Shown: positions 1-9,414, counted from the first letter of the stretch. The stretch is DNA of 64,000 bases from Wolbachia endosymbiont (group B) of Gerris lacustris (GCF_964028355.1 NZ_OZ034761.1:558001-622000); one strand, 5' to 3'. The notes: generated by a model from the sequence alone, not told the origin. A program made the numbers and translations.

Positions 1-322
1 TTACAATAACAATTGGCTCAACTGTAGATTTGAATCGTAGCACCTTTTTTGTTACATAAATACTTGAAAAAATAATTTGGTAAATTAGCCAAGGTATATA
101 ACTTATAAGCTGATAAAGTGACAGCCTACCACTATCATTTAGAATTTGACTAAGGGCACTTTCAGCATCAATTAACCTTTTAAAGATAATCAATGTGAAC
201 ACAGAAGAAAATGCTCCACAGAGAATAAAAAAAGGCTCAAAATAACCAGACAATGTAATCCATAGAGAAGACAAAATCACAAATGATAGAGAAAAAAACT
301 TAATATTTTGCCTGACTTTCAT
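1..322 (-). CDS. mnhE: Na+/H+ antiporter subunit E, N-terminal part (runs off window)
   Basis: The minus strand is open from an ATG at 322 to the left edge, giving 107 codons of a membrane protein. Seen: MKVRQNIKFFSLSFV, then LSGYFEPFFILCGAFSS and, near the edge, IPWLIYQIIFSSIYVTKKVL followed by a P-IVIV motif. That pattern (two hydrophobic segments, a short basic/acidic linker, then Y-PWL-Q-I-S-YV-K-VL) is characteristic of MnhE/MrpE, the small subunit of the multisubunit cation/proton antiporter in the inner membrane. The C-terminal third and any linked mnh genes lie outside the window. The family call is from motif recognition only. Confidence 0.72.
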   Translation of the reverse strand, partial: MKVRQNIKFFSLSFVILSSLWITLSGYFEPFFILCGAFSSVFTLIIFKRLIDAESALSQILNDSGRLSLYQLISYIPWLIYQIIFSSIYVTKKVLRFKSTVEPIVIV

Positions 323-368
323 GATTTGGAGTATAACTTAAATGATTTTTTAGGAAAATAAAAAGTTC

Positions 369-396
369 TTGATTTTTGTGTCAAAGAACATAATAA
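369..396 (+). promoter_or_regulatory. Possible sigma70 promoter for the first ankyrin gene
   Basis: TTGATT at 369-374 and TAATAA at 391-396 are separated by 16 bases and lie about 30 bases ahead of the ATG at 426. In DNA this AT-rich, chance matches are common, so this is a weak call. Confidence 0.3.
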
Positions 397-425
397 CCAA
401 GTTATTTTAATAAGTAGTGGAGATT

Positions 426-627
426 ATGACGCTTGATGATTTTCTAAAAATGCTTGAAGAAATAAATGATACTTCAGGTTTAAACAAGAACAACATAGTT
501 GAACGAATAAAAATAAAATTAGAAAGAATTGATTTACGGAGGTGGAAAGATAGTGAATTTAATATCAATCATATATTCACTACACATAGTGATCTAGATC
601 CTGTAGAAACTACATTGTTGCATTTTA
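426..627 (+). pseudogene. Ankyrin-repeat protein, N-terminal part (split by IS5)
   Basis: The start is taken at ATG 426 because GGAG lies 6 bases upstream; an in-frame GTG at 417 is less likely. The peptide MTLDDFLKMLEEINDTSG... resembles the N-terminus of the ankyrin gene that starts at 48865 (both have an IVERIK/IIERVK helix, then W-D-FNIN and TLLHF/TLLHI). It stops at codon LLHF because an IS5 element sits at 628-1490. Joining base 627 to 1494, which removes the IS and one TTA duplication, keeps the frame and reads LLHFTAKSGYENIAIALI, a proper ankyrin helix. The intact gene would encode 303 residues. Ankyrin proteins of Wolbachia are widely regarded as candidate host-interaction proteins; no specific target can be read here. 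Confidence 0.85.
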
Positions 628-1490
628 GAACCTGTACATGATCTCAAGAAAGGAATAAACTAAGAGATAATGTATATAAGTTAGGATATATGAGGAGTGT
701 ATACCCAAGTGATATAAGTCGGGAAAGATTTGAGATTATATTACCAGATCTAGAATCCTGTAGAAAAAAAACAAAACCAAGAAAACTGGATTTATATGAG
801 TTATTTTGCGGTGTACTTTATGTGCTAAAAAGTGGCTGTCAGTGGCGAATGCTACCAAAAGAGTTTCCAAAATGGCGCAATTGTTACGATTACTTCAAGA
901 GATGGAGTAAAAAACCGAATGAAGATAGAGAAAGTGTTCTAGAAATTGTCTTAAAAAAAATTAGTTGGAGAGGTTCGTTTCAACAGTGGTCGGAATACAA
1001 AAACAAGCTTCTGCATCATTGATGCTCAAAGTGTAAAAAACACCGATATTGCTGAAGAAAAAGGTTATGATGCCGGCAAGAAAATTTCAGGAATAAAGCG
1101 TCATATTGCAGTAGATACGCAAGGTTTGCCACATGCAATTTATATTACTACAGCTAATATCGGAGATCGTACTGCTGCTGTAGAGATGATTTGTAACGCA
1201 AGAAAAAATCTTTCCGAAGTTCAAAATATACTAGTTGATGCAGGTTATACAGGAGAAAATTTTGCAACTCAAATAAAAACGACTATTGGTGCAACCGTTG
1301 AAGTAATAAAACGAAGTGAATTACATACCTTTGTTGTATTGCCAAAAAGGTGGGTTGTAGAGCGTTCTTTTGCTTGGCTGGAAAAGTGTAGACGGTTATG
1401 GAAAAATTGCGAGCGTAAACTCAATACTAGACTACAAATGGTCGTTCTAGCTTTTACTGCCTTGCTCCTCAAAAGATTATGAACAGGCTC
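628..1490 (+). mobile_element. IS5-family element (IS1031-like), copy 1, 863 bp
   Basis: Imperfect terminal inverted repeats GAACCTGTACATGATCT and GAGCCTGTTCATAATCT (right end, reversed) are flanked by a TTA direct repeat at 625-627 and 1491-1493. The same 863-bp unit recurs at 40485-41347 and, interrupted, at 57876-60083. A 3-bp TNA duplication is typical of the IS1031 group within IS5. It interrupts the ankyrin gene 426-2203. Confidence 0.93.
690..1482 (+). CDS. IS5-family transposase (two overlapping frames)
   Basis: orfA (690-1022, 110 aa) has the IS5 DUF4096-like N-terminus with YELFCGVLYVLKSGCQWRMLP. The second frame carries the catalytic part: IDAQSVKNTD (first Asp), LVDAGYTGENF (second Asp), and VVERSFAWLEKCRRLWKNCE (catalytic Glu). 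The two frames overlap near 1000-1022, and the second lies +1 relative to the first, so a full transposase needs frameshifting across the A-rich stretch near 999-1005. The two-ORF plan is known for Wolbachia IS5 elements. The copies at 690 and 40547 encode identical proteins, suggesting recent activity. Confidence 0.9.
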
Positions 1491-1493
1491 TTA

Positions 1494-2203
1494 CTGCTAA
1501 GAGTGGCTATGAGAACATAGCAATAGCTCTAATTGAATATGGAGCATATGTTGATGCATGGGACAGCGATGGATGCACTCCTTTACATTTTGCTGCTGAA
1601 TGGAACCACAAAGGCATATTAGATATTTTAATTGAAAGTGGAGCAAATGTTAATGCGTGGGACAATGATGTATGTACACCTTTACATCTTGCTGCCGAAG
1701 GTGGGAATGAAAGTGTAGTAAGAGCTCTAATTGCATGTGGAGCAGATGTTAACGCGCAGAACAATGATGGACACACTCCTCTACATTTTGCTACTAAGAG
1801 TGGCTATGAGAACATAGTAATAGCTCTAATTGAACACGGAGCATATGTCGATGCGTGGGATAATTATAGAAGCACTCCCTTGCATTTTGCTGCTGAAAGT
1901 GATAATGAAAACATAGTAAGAACTCTGATTGAACATGGAGCATGTGTTAATGTGTGGGATAGTTGTGGACGCACTCCTTTGCATTTTGCTAGCGATCATG
2001 AAAGTATAAGAGATATTTTAATTGAAAGTGGGGCATATGTTAGTAAACAGAACAATAATAGATATGCTCCTTTACACTTTGCTATTGAATGGGGCTGCAA
2101 AGATGTGATAAGTTCTTTGTCAGGTAATGCTAGTTCTAGGGCTGAAATGGCAGTAGGAAGAGTGGAACAAATTACACTTGCAGGAAGATTGGAGCTTTTT
2201 TAA
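1494..2203 (+). pseudogene. Ankyrin-repeat protein, C-terminal part (split by IS5)
   Basis: The open frame continues directly from the IS5 junction and shows about six to seven ankyrin repeats of 32-33 residues, with recurring TPLHFAAE, NIVRALIEHGA and VNAWD elements. It ends with ASSRAEMAVGRVEQITLAGRLELF before the stop at 2201-2203. The repeats contain no frameshift, so the only lesion is the IS5 insertion. Without its N-terminus this part has no obvious ribosome-binding site; the first internal Met is at 1880. Confidence 0.85.
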
Positions 2204-2291
2204 CCAAACTTGCATTTATTGAGATAATTGTTTTGTTATGAATTAAACCAAAAGTTCTGTAATATATTGAAGCTTAAAGATATCTTTAGAT

Positions 2292-2741
2292 ATGGAAGTT
2301 ATTGCAGAAAATAGAAAAGCAAGGTTTGAATACTTTATCTTAGAAGAATTTGAAGCAGGTATGATCCTCTTAAGTAGTGAAGTGAAATCACTAAGGGAAA
2401 GAAAAGCAAACATTTCTGATGCTTACGTTACTGAAAAAAAAGGTGAAATATGGCTAAACAATATGCATATTGCAGAGTATAAAGCTGCAAACCAAAAGAA
2501 TCACAAGCCAAAAAGAGAACGTAAATTGCTTTTGCATAAAAAAGAGATAAATAAGCTAATTGGTCAAATCAAAACCTCTGGAATAACTGTTGTGCCACTT
2601 TCTATCTATTTTAATGATAAAGGGTTGGCAAAAACTAAAATTGCTATTGTTAAAGGAAAAAAACTCTACGATAAGAGAGCGACCATAAAGCAGAGAGAGT
2701 GGGACCGTGAGAAAAGTAGATTGTCTAAGAATAATTTGTAG
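2292..2741 (+). CDS. smpB: SsrA-binding protein SmpB
   Basis: 149 aa, the normal length for SmpB. It binds tmRNA and brings it to stalled ribosomes for trans-translation. Family marks: [34 protein letters not shown] at the start of the beta-barrel, then [28 protein letters not shown] and the basic C-terminal tail [20 protein letters not shown]. The tail is the part that mimics the anticodon arm in the decoding centre. The stop is 6 bases before lgt, so the two are probably co-transcribed. Confidence 0.97.
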   Translation: MEVIAENRKARFEYFILEEFEAGMILLSSEVKSLRERKANISDAYVTEKKGEIWLNNMHIAEYKAANQKNHKPKRERKLLLHKKEINKLIGQIKTSGITVVPLSIYFNDKGLAKTKIAIVKGKKLYDKRATIKQREWDREKSRLSKNNL

Positions 2742-2747
2742 TAAAAT

Positions 2748-3539
2748 ATGTCTTTAAGTCCAATTATTTTTAGCATCGGTCCTGTTTCTATATATTGGTA
2801 CTCTTTAGCATATGTTTTGGGTATAGTTTTTGCATATTGGTATTTACATAAGCTAGACAATCAAAAAATATTTACTAAGAATTTTTACGATTCGTTATTA
2901 ACAGCCGTTATTATAGGCATTATCCTTGGAGGTAGGCTTGGCTACGTATTGATATATGATCCGGTTCTCTATATAAGCAATCCTATCGAGATACTAAAGA
3001 CCTGGGAAGGAGGGATGTCATTTCATGGCGGTGCTATAGGAGTTTTGCTTGCAGTAATAATCTCCTGTAGAAGACATAACATTCCTATATTTTACACACT
3101 GGATCTAATTTCTTGTGGAGTTCCGATAGGTTTACTTCTAGGCCGCATAGGTAATTTTATAAATGGAGAGTTATTTGGCAGGGTTACAACTATGCCGTGG
3201 GGTATGGTATTTCCAGAAAGTGGTGATAATTTATTGCGCCATCCAAGCCAACTTTATGAGGCATTTTTTGAAGGAGCGCTACTTTTTGTAGTTGCAAATT
3301 CACTGTTTTTCTTGACTAGAGTGAAACTGTATTACGGTTCAACAACTGGTATTGCAGTTATGTGGTATGGAATAGCACGTTTTGTGGTTGAATTTTTCCG
3401 CGAGCCAGACTATCAAATTGGCTATTTATGGTTCAATTTAACTATGGGACAATTTCTTTCTATACCTATGATTTTGCTGGGAATGCTTATATATTTAGGT
3501 GCGTTGAACTTAAGATTTAATACGAAATCTGTTCAATAG
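2748..3539 (+). CDS. lgt: Prolipoprotein diacylglyceryl transferase
   Basis: 263 aa inner-membrane enzyme that moves a diacylglyceryl group from phosphatidylglycerol to the lipobox Cys of prelipoproteins, the first step of lipoprotein maturation. About seven hydrophobic segments are visible. Diagnostic motifs are SFHGGAIG (His at residue 93) and LGRIGNFINGELFGR (Arg133, Asn136, Glu141), the Lgt signature, plus HPSQLYEA near residue 168. It follows smpB with a 6-base gap. A candidate substrate is the lipobox-bearing PLD-like protein encoded at 4352-4888. Confidence 0.97.
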   Translation: MSLSPIIFSIGPVSIYWYSLAYVLGIVFAYWYLHKLDNQKIFTKNFYDSLLTAVIIGIILGGRLGYVLIYDPVLYISNPIEILKTWEGGMSFHGGAIGVLLAVIISCRRHNIPIFYTLDLISCGVPIGLLLGRIGNFINGELFGRVTTMPWGMVFPESGDNLLRHPSQLYEAFFEGALLFVVANSLFFLTRVKLYYGSTTGIAVMWYGIARFVVEFFREPDYQIGYLWFNLTMGQFLSIPMILLGMLIYLGALNLRFNTKSVQ

Positions 3540-3724
3540 AGAAAAGGTAAGTTTAATCGAAAAATATAGTGGAAGTTTATTCATTCCATGCTATGTACAA
3601 TTATGTGAATTTTTTGTCTTGCAGAGAATAAATGTAAGACCAGCAAACCTTTTTTGGATAGCTATGAGACAAACTTAGCAGCTACTGATCCCACTAGAAT
3701 AGTCTTGATTGAGAACCTACTCTA

Positions 3725-4267
3725 TTAAAACATATTTTTAAACTTTTGCCAAAATCCTGGTTTATTATCATTAACCTTTGTAAAGGCTATGTTTAAACTG
3801 TACTTCGGATCGTTTGGCACATCATATCTAATATTCAGTATTGAAACTTCGTTTTTATTATGAACAGAAACATCGTCATATGATAACTTCGTCGTGTAGC
3901 ACTTTATATGCTTTTGCTTATCATATACTATATCACCTGATTTCCCTTCTAGTTCTACAAATTTAGTTTTTTTCTGACATTCTTTTATTTTTATTAGATC
4001 CTTGTCTAGTGATATTGAAACCGGTAGTGTATTACCAGCATACTCTTTAGCTAAAAGCTCACTTTGAGGATACATTTTTATTTCCCTTCCAAAATGTGAG
4101 TCTATAAAATTATTGCTCCAAAATTTGTCTCCAGAATGTACATATTCGTCAGTAGCATACGGTACACCACCATAATTGCATTGAACTTTGTAATCTCCAA
4201 CACCATTATTTTGAAAAAAATCATGAATGGCAGCGTAACTATCAGCAGCATCATTTATGCAATCCAT
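3725..4267 (-). CDS. Hypothetical protein, 180 aa
   Basis: Not recognised. An open frame from ATG 4267 with AGGGG about 7 bases upstream (TAAGGGGTAGGTAATGG on the coding strand). The protein is soluble-looking, with no signal peptide or membrane segment, rich in Lys and Asp, and ends in the basic patch NKPGFWQKFKNMF. It contains two Cys-containing stretches (VQCNYGGVPYATDEYV and KIKECQKKTKF). It stands alone between lgt and the PLD-like gene on the opposite strand to lgt. Codon use resembles its neighbours, so I take it as a real Wolbachia-specific gene of unknown function. Confidence 0.7.
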   Translation of the reverse strand: MDCINDAADSYAAIHDFFQNNGVGDYKVQCNYGGVPYATDEYVHSGDKFWSNNFIDSHFGREIKMYPQSELLAKEYAGNTLPVSISLDKDLIKIKECQKKTKFVELEGKSGDIVYDKQKHIKCYTTKLSYDDVSVHNKNEVSILNIRYDVPNDPKYSLNIAFTKVNDNKPGFWQKFKNMF

Positions 4268-4351
4268 TACCTACCCCTTAAAACCTTTTAATTTATTATA
4301 TCACAAGAAATTAAATCTATCAATAAAAAGACTTTTTTTGATATCAAGTAT

Positions 4352-4888
4352 CTAGGGAGCATATTGATAGGATTGTGACATTCGTATTTCCCAGTTCTTC
4401 ACATACTGCTGGACTAATTCAGGATAATTTTCAATAATTAATAAATTTTCAGCGTTTCCCTTTTCAGCTGTCTTACTGAGGTTAAACGATCCTGTGATGA
4501 CTTTTTGATTATCAACAATTATTACCTTATTATGAGCAATTTTTGGCTTATTATCGATCCAAATCGGTATTCCATTTGAAAACAATTCGCTTATGACACT
4601 ATATTTTGAATGGAGTTGTGATTTATCTAAGACGACTTTAACATCAACACCACGCTCTTTGGCGTTAATCAAAGATTTTGCAACTGTTCCAAGAGTAAAT
4701 GTATATTCTTGAACTAAGATAGATTCTTTAGATTGGTCTATCTCGCTGATTATCGGTACAGCACAGTCTTCTTCAGGTGAGAAGCAAACTGTTGCTTTTG
4801 GGCAAGGCGAGAATGTAGGACCCACATAGTAATACAGAGAAAAACATGCCGACAAAAATAAAAGATATAAAAGCCTCACAAACCACAC
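4352..4888 (-). CDS. Phospholipase D-family nuclease/lipase, probable lipoprotein
   Basis: 178 aa with a single HKD motif: His119, Lys121 and Asp126 within IAHNKVIIVD, followed by GSFN (133-136) and Glu147. One HKD per chain is typical of the small Nuc-type PLD nucleases that work as dimers. The N-terminus LLYLLFLSACFSLYYY is hydrophobic and contains a good lipobox (LSAC), so export and lipidation by Lgt are likely. The start is a GTG at 4888; a second in-frame GTG three codons later is also possible. Substrate (DNA or lipid) cannot be decided. Downstream of ubiD on the same strand. Confidence 0.85.
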   Translation of the reverse strand: MWFVRLLYLLFLSACFSLYYYVGPTFSPCPKATVCFSPEEDCAVPIISEIDQSKESILVQEYTFTLGTVAKSLINAKERGVDVKVVLDKSQLHSKYSVISELFSNGIPIWIDNKPKIAHNKVIIVDNQKVITGSFNLSKTAEKGNAENLLIIENYPELVQQYVKNWEIRMSQSYQYAP

Positions 4889-4919
4889 CTAAATACACGG
4901 CGGTAGTCTACATCATATC

Positions 4920-6407
4920 TCAATCATCTGTCAACCCATATTCCTTCCACTTCTCTGTAACTTTCTTTATTATTTCCTCGCTCATTTCAATTTTTCTTCC
5001 CCATTCTCGTTTGGTTTCAGGTGGAAGTTTGTTTGTTGCATCAAACCCTATTTTACCTCCGAGACCGCTTTCAGGGGAAGCAAAATCTAAATAATCAATT
5101 GGGGCATTCTCTATCGTAATTGTATCACGCACAGGGTCCATTCTTGTTGACATTGCCCACATTACCTCTTTCCAATCACGTATATTTATATCATAATCAA
5201 CAACTATAATAAATTTCGTGTATAAGAACTGTTTGAGAAAAGATAGTGTGCCCATAACAATTCTTTTTGCATGCCCTGGATAAGCCTTTTTTATCGACAC
5301 TACCGCTATTCTATATGAACAACCTTCTGGGGGCAGATAAAAATCTACTATCTCCGGAAACTGATTGATGAGAATCGGCACAAAAATTTCGTTGAGTGCT
5401 TCACCAAGAATTGATGGTTCATCTGGTGGCTTGCCAGTGAAAGTGCTGAGATAAATTGGATCTTTGCGCATTGTAATTGCAGTAATGTTAAACTCAGGAA
5501 ACTGTTCAACAGCATTATAGTAACCGGTATGGTCTCCGTATGGCCCTTCATCTCTATACTTATCTAAACTTACATATCCTTCCAAAACAATTTCTGCATG
5601 AGCTGGAACCTGAAGAGGAATAGTTTTACAATTTACAAGCTCAAGTGGTTTTTTTCGCAGCAGCCCGGCAAATTGGTATTCTGATAAAGTCTCCGGCACC
5701 GGAGTTACTGCAGCAATAATCGTTGCAGGATCGCTACCAATCACAGCAGCCGCAGGAAACTTCATATTTTGCCCCCTCTCCTTCCACCGTTTATGGTGAC
5801 CTGCACCACCACGATGTGCAAGCCAGCGCATGAGAGTCGTTTTTTTATTCACAACCTGCATACGATATATTCCAAGATTGAAATTATCTTGCTTGTCTGC
5901 TGTTGGTCCTTTTGTTACCACAAGTGGCCAAGTGATAAGCGGTGCAGGCTCGTTTGGCCAGCATGTCTGAATAGGTAGCAAACTAAGATCCACCTTATCC
6001 CCAGTTAGCACCACCTCTTGACATGGGGCTTTGCTCACAACTTTGCTCCGCATCGACAATACAACTTTTAGTAGAGGAAACATTTTCACAGCATCTTTGA
6101 AGGTTTTTGGCGGCTCAGGTGATCGCAAAAATGCTAGAAGTTTACCCAGATCCCTTAATTCATCAGAATTTATACCAAGTCCGAATGCAATTCTCTCAAT
6201 AGTACCAAATAAATTCACTAAAACGGGAATTGAATTTTTGCCATTTTCTGTGACAACATTTTCAAAGATGATAGCTGGTCCCTTGTTTGACAAAACCCTA
6301 CGATGAATTTCTGTCATTTCAAGAATAGTTGAAACTTCTTTTTTAATTCTAATTAGACCTTTTTTTTCTTCTAATGCTCTGATGAAGTCGCGTAAGTTAT
6401 TGTACAT
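4920..6407 (-). CDS. ubiD: UbiD-type 3-polyprenyl-4-hydroxybenzoate decarboxylase
   Basis: 495 aa, close to the usual size of about 490. It decarboxylates the prenylated 4-hydroxybenzoate intermediate in ubiquinone synthesis using prenylated FMN. Seen: [19 protein letters not shown] and HRGGAGHH (cofactor and phosphate binding), and [22 protein letters not shown], which contains the conserved acidic residues and is a hallmark of the family, then [20 protein letters not shown]. The start ATG at 6407 opens [23 protein letters not shown] sequence as in other UbiD proteins. It fits a respiring organism, as do ctaE and ccmF in this window. Confidence 0.96.
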   Translation of the reverse strand: MYNNLRDFIRALEEKKGLIRIKKEVSTILEMTEIHRRVLSNKGPAIIFENVVTENGKNSIPVLVNLFGTIERIAFGLGINSDELRDLGKLLAFLRSPEPPKTFKDAVKMFPLLKVVLSMRSKVVSKAPCQEVVLTGDKVDLSLLPIQTCWPNEPAPLITWPLVVTKGPTADKQDNFNLGIYRMQVVNKKTTLMRWLAHRGGAGHHKRWKERGQNMKFPAAAVIGSDPATIIAAVTPVPETLSEYQFAGLLRKKPLELVNCKTIPLQVPAHAEIVLEGYVSLDKYRDEGPYGDHTGYYNAVEQFPEFNITAITMRKDPIYLSTFTGKPPDEPSILGEALNEIFVPILINQFPEIVDFYLPPEGCSYRIAVVSIKKAYPGHAKRIVMGTLSFLKQFLYTKFIIVVDYDINIRDWKEVMWAMSTRMDPVRDTITIENAPIDYLDFASPESGLGGKIGFDATNKLPPETKREWGRKIEMSEEIIKKVTEKWKEYGLTDD

Positions 6408-6454
6408 ATTTTAAAAATTTTAAGCCTTTTAAGAAGTGCTTTTCCCAGCACAAC

Positions 6455-8335
6455 TCATTCACTTATTATTATAGAGGCTCTAGAAAAATTATTCTCCAGC
6501 TCACTTTTTAAGTTTTTATATTCATCAGTCTTTAACTCTTCATTGGTAATAAAACTTTTCTTTATGGTTATTAAATTGCTAAATTCGGTTCCATCATTTT
6601 GATATTTACACGACCTATTTACATACAACCAAGGAGTATCTATTTCAAAATTCAAATTTTCACAGTTTTTAATTCTGATATCTTTTATTATCATATGGCT
6701 TTCCTTAGTTTTAGGAACACCAATAAAAAGGTCTGATATTTGGTCAGAAACTGTATTCACAACATCATTAAGCCAATTATCTCCTAAGTTCAAAGCAGGT
6801 CCTAGATTTGTCTTAAAAACCTTATTTTTTTGCTGAAATTCATACTTAATTGTAAGATCCTCTACATTACGCAAAGTAAGATCAGGTAACTCTAAGGACT
6901 TCTTTTCTTCTTCATCAAGATATACCCCACTAATCATACGAAAAACAGAATCCCTTAATTGCTCATTTGAGTAATATAATCCAACACCTGTTAAATCTAT
7001 AGCTGATTCTCCTTGCACGATAAGCCATCCGCGTTCACTTACAACATTACCTTCTATAGTTAATTCACTATGGGATATCACTTTTGAATTTTCAGCTTGT
7101 ACAGCAGGAATTTTTATGTAATCTGCTTCCTCAGAATCGAGTACTAGAGCGTTCCTATCAGCAATATCTGGAAAAATACCCTGCGCCATACTGACGGTAT
7201 TAGTTGGATCAATCCAATATATTTTTCCATCTTTATTTTTTACTCTGAGCATCGCATGATTGAAACTCATATTAGGTAATGCTTCAGAGTTAGAAGTGCT
7301 AGTAGTTCCTCTCATAACAAAAATAGGTTGAACTTTGTAACCAAGTTCCTGTAAAATAGCAGCCGTGCTAGCAGAAAAGTCTTTGCAATCCCCAATTTGA
7401 GAATTAGCAATTTTCTCTAAATCTCTCGGAAAAATTTTTCCTGATACTGTGCGCCAATCTCCCATGTATTGAATTTTTTCATTTAACAAAGAAGTAACAG
7501 CATTTATTTTTTCCTCATCAGTACTCTCATTGGCAGCAGATTCTGCTATAGCTTCAAAAATTGCAGGAAGTGGTTGATTAATGACTCTATGATATCCAGG
7601 AGCTAACTTTTTAGCTAAATCATCCCATTTAGATAGGCTCGACAGTGATACCCAAGTGTTATGTTTAATATTCAATATTCCATTATGTGGTTCATTTATT
7701 GTGTTTTCATAAATTGCTTTCTTTAAAGCAATGCTTATAGAATGTATATCATCCTTTTTTTCTTCAGTGATCTCTAGTACTTCTCTTGGATCATTCACTT
7801 TAATCTTTAGAGGCAATTCAGAATTGATTTTAGTATTTTCTGCTTGTAAATAATCCCCATAATAAGAAAAGCTCAAACCATAAAAATTATCAACAGGAAC
7901 CTTTTTTGTAACTTGCTTATATCTTAAATATACTTCTGTACCAATTTCTACCTTAGGAAATGATATGATTACTTGCCTTGATTGGTCGAAACCCTTGGCA
8001 GGACTAGCCAGTGGCTTATCCTCAATCATGTCTTCAGTGACTATATATTCTTCCCTGCTGTAAGTTGTTTTAGCCTCTAAAATAGTAAAATCTGTACTAT
8101 CATCATTGTAAACAAGACTGTATAGAGAGAATCCATCACGTCCAGATTCCTTGAGTATTTTTGCTTGAAATTCTGCTTCCGTTTCGTAGGTACCATCTTT
8201 ATTAACATTAATGTTAACATTAGAAAACTTGACTTCGACGGAAGCATCTTCGTACTTACGCCATCTTGCTTCAGCTGTAGGAGTTATAAAAAATACTAGT
8301 AATGCTAAATTAGATATAATTTTTAAAAATTTCAT
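6455..8335 (-). CDS. DUF3857 / transglutaminase-like exported protein
   Basis: 626 aa. Residues 1-23 (MKFLKIISNLALLVFFITPTAEA) form a signal peptide with an AEA cleavage site. Residues about 50-220 look like the DUF3857 beta-sandwich (FSLYSLVYNDDS, ISFPKVEIGTEVYLRYK). Residues 275-385 form a transglutaminase-like core with a catalytic triad in the expected order: Cys317 in IGDCKDFSA, His360 in FNHAMLRV and Asp376 in IYWIDPT. The arrangement DUF3857-transglutaminase is a known family of exported or outer-envelope proteins of unclear substrate. The gene is monocistronic and lies upstream of ubiD with a 47-base gap. Confidence 0.88.
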   Translation of the reverse strand: MKFLKIISNLALLVFFITPTAEARWRKYEDASVEVKFSNVNINVNKDGTYETEAEFQAKILKESGRDGFSLYSLVYNDDSTDFTILEAKTTYSREEYIVTEDMIEDKPLASPAKGFDQSRQVIISFPKVEIGTEVYLRYKQVTKKVPVDNFYGLSFSYYGDYLQAENTKINSELPLKIKVNDPREVLEITEEKKDDIHSISIALKKAIYENTINEPHNGILNIKHNTWVSLSSLSKWDDLAKKLAPGYHRVINQPLPAIFEAIAESAANESTDEEKINAVTSLLNEKIQYMGDWRTVSGKIFPRDLEKIANSQIGDCKDFSASTAAILQELGYKVQPIFVMRGTTSTSNSEALPNMSFNHAMLRVKNKDGKIYWIDPTNTVSMAQGIFPDIADRNALVLDSEEADYIKIPAVQAENSKVISHSELTIEGNVVSERGWLIVQGESAIDLTGVGLYYSNEQLRDSVFRMISGVYLDEEEKKSLELPDLTLRNVEDLTIKYEFQQKNKVFKTNLGPALNLGDNWLNDVVNTVSDQISDLFIGVPKTKESHMIIKDIRIKNCENLNFEIDTPWLYVNRSCKYQNDGTEFSNLITIKKSFITNEELKTDEYKNLKSELENNFSRASIIISE

Positions 8336-8481
8336 TACGTCCTCACATTTATTGAAAAGTCATTTTATTAGACCCGACAATACTATCCACAATATATGAA
8401 CTTCAGCTATTGGTTCGCTCATATAATTTACCGGCGTGTTTGTTAGCATTATATGTGGCGGTTATAAAATAATCAACTTTT

Positions 8482-8518
8482 TTACCACCGCGGTTACAAT
8501 TGTTATACGCGGCGGTAA
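8482..8518. repeat. GC-rich imperfect inverted repeat (hairpin)
   Basis: TTACCACCGCG at 8482-8492 and CGCGGCGGTAA at 8508-8518 pair with one mismatch around a 15-base loop. The local GC content stands out from the AT-rich surroundings, and a related GC-rich patch (ACCGGCGTG ... TGTGGCGG) lies 25-60 bases upstream. It sits in the divergent gap (8336-8673) between the DUF3857 gene and the DsbA-like gene, which otherwise holds no gene that I can support. Confidence 0.5.
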
Positions 8519-8673
8519 GGATTGCTTAAATCTCAAATGCCTTATTATACACAAGTTTTCGTTACTTAATATCACCAGATTCTCTGATATAACATATATA
8601 AAGTTTGCATTTCTTGATAAAAATGTTTTAACATTAAGCATTTCTTTAATATTTGTATCCTTTAAGTAAGTAT

Positions 8674-9414
8674 ATGTCTAAGATACCATTTTTATTGATT
8701 TTTATACTTGCAGTAGCAAGTTTACCAGTAATAAACAATTGGCTTTCACATCGCACTCAGACCTTAAATGATGATTATATAGGTGAGAGATTGGATAATT
8801 ACATCAGTAAAAATTTTAATAAGATTATAAAAACTCTCCAGGAAGAGTCAGCTAAAAATAGTTATGCTAATGCAACCAAAAATAAAATTTCTCAGCATAA
8901 AAATGAAATATTTGACTCCACTTATCCTTACTCAGGAAATGAAAATAGCAATGTTGTAGCTGTAGGGTTTTTTGACTATTCTTGTGGCTATTGTAAGGCA
9001 ATAAAGAATGACATAAAACAGTTGATCAATGATGGCAAAATTAAATATATCTTTAGGGATGCTCCAATACTTGGTGAAAGGTCTATAAAAGCAGCAAAAG
9101 GTGCTCTAGCTACTTATTTTATCGATAAAGAAAAGTACTTAGATTTTCACTACGCTGCACTAGATCACAGAGGAGAATTTTCAGATGAAGCTATATTAGG
9201 TATAATAAAAAGTATAGGGATTAACGAGGACGACTTTAATAACTCTATGAAAAATAACGCAGACAAAATTGAGCAAATGATAAACAATAGCAAACTTTTA
9301 GTAAGGGAGCTGGGAGTAGGCGGTACACCTTTTTTGATAATAGGAGATAGTCTTTTTGTAGGGGCAACTGATTTGAATGTGCTACGCAAAAAGGTGGATA
9401 AGTTAAAAAATTAA
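8674..9414 (+). CDS. DsbA-like thiol:disulfide oxidoreductase
   Basis: The start is taken at ATG 8674 (MSKIPFLLIFILAVASLPVINNW), an N-terminal signal anchor; an in-frame TTG seven codons upstream is less likely. The mature part has a thioredoxin fold with FFDYSCGYCKAIKND, that is a CGYC active site (Cys104/Cys107 from this start), an inserted helical domain, and GGTPFLIIG with the cis-proline. This is the architecture of the alphaproteobacterial DsbA/Com1 group, which introduces disulfides into periplasmic proteins. 246 aa. No partner DsbB gene is present in the window. Confidence 0.92.
   Translation: MSKIPFLLIFILAVASLPVINNWLSHRTQTLNDDYIGERLDNYISKNFNKIIKTLQEESAKNSYANATKNKISQHKNEIFDSTYPYSGNENSNVVAVGFFDYSCGYCKAIKNDIKQLINDGKIKYIFRDAPILGERSIKAAKGALATYFIDKEKYLDFHYAALDHRGEFSDEAILGIIKSIGINEDDFNNSMKNNADKIEQMINNSKLLVRELGVGGTPFLIIGDSLFVGATDLNVLRKKVDKLKN

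Noticed and set aside
8436..8669. 77-aa plus-strand frame ahead of the DsbA-like gene
   Set aside because: It passes through the GC-rich hairpin, has a poor start context, and shows no protein-like composition beyond AT-driven hydrophobic residues.
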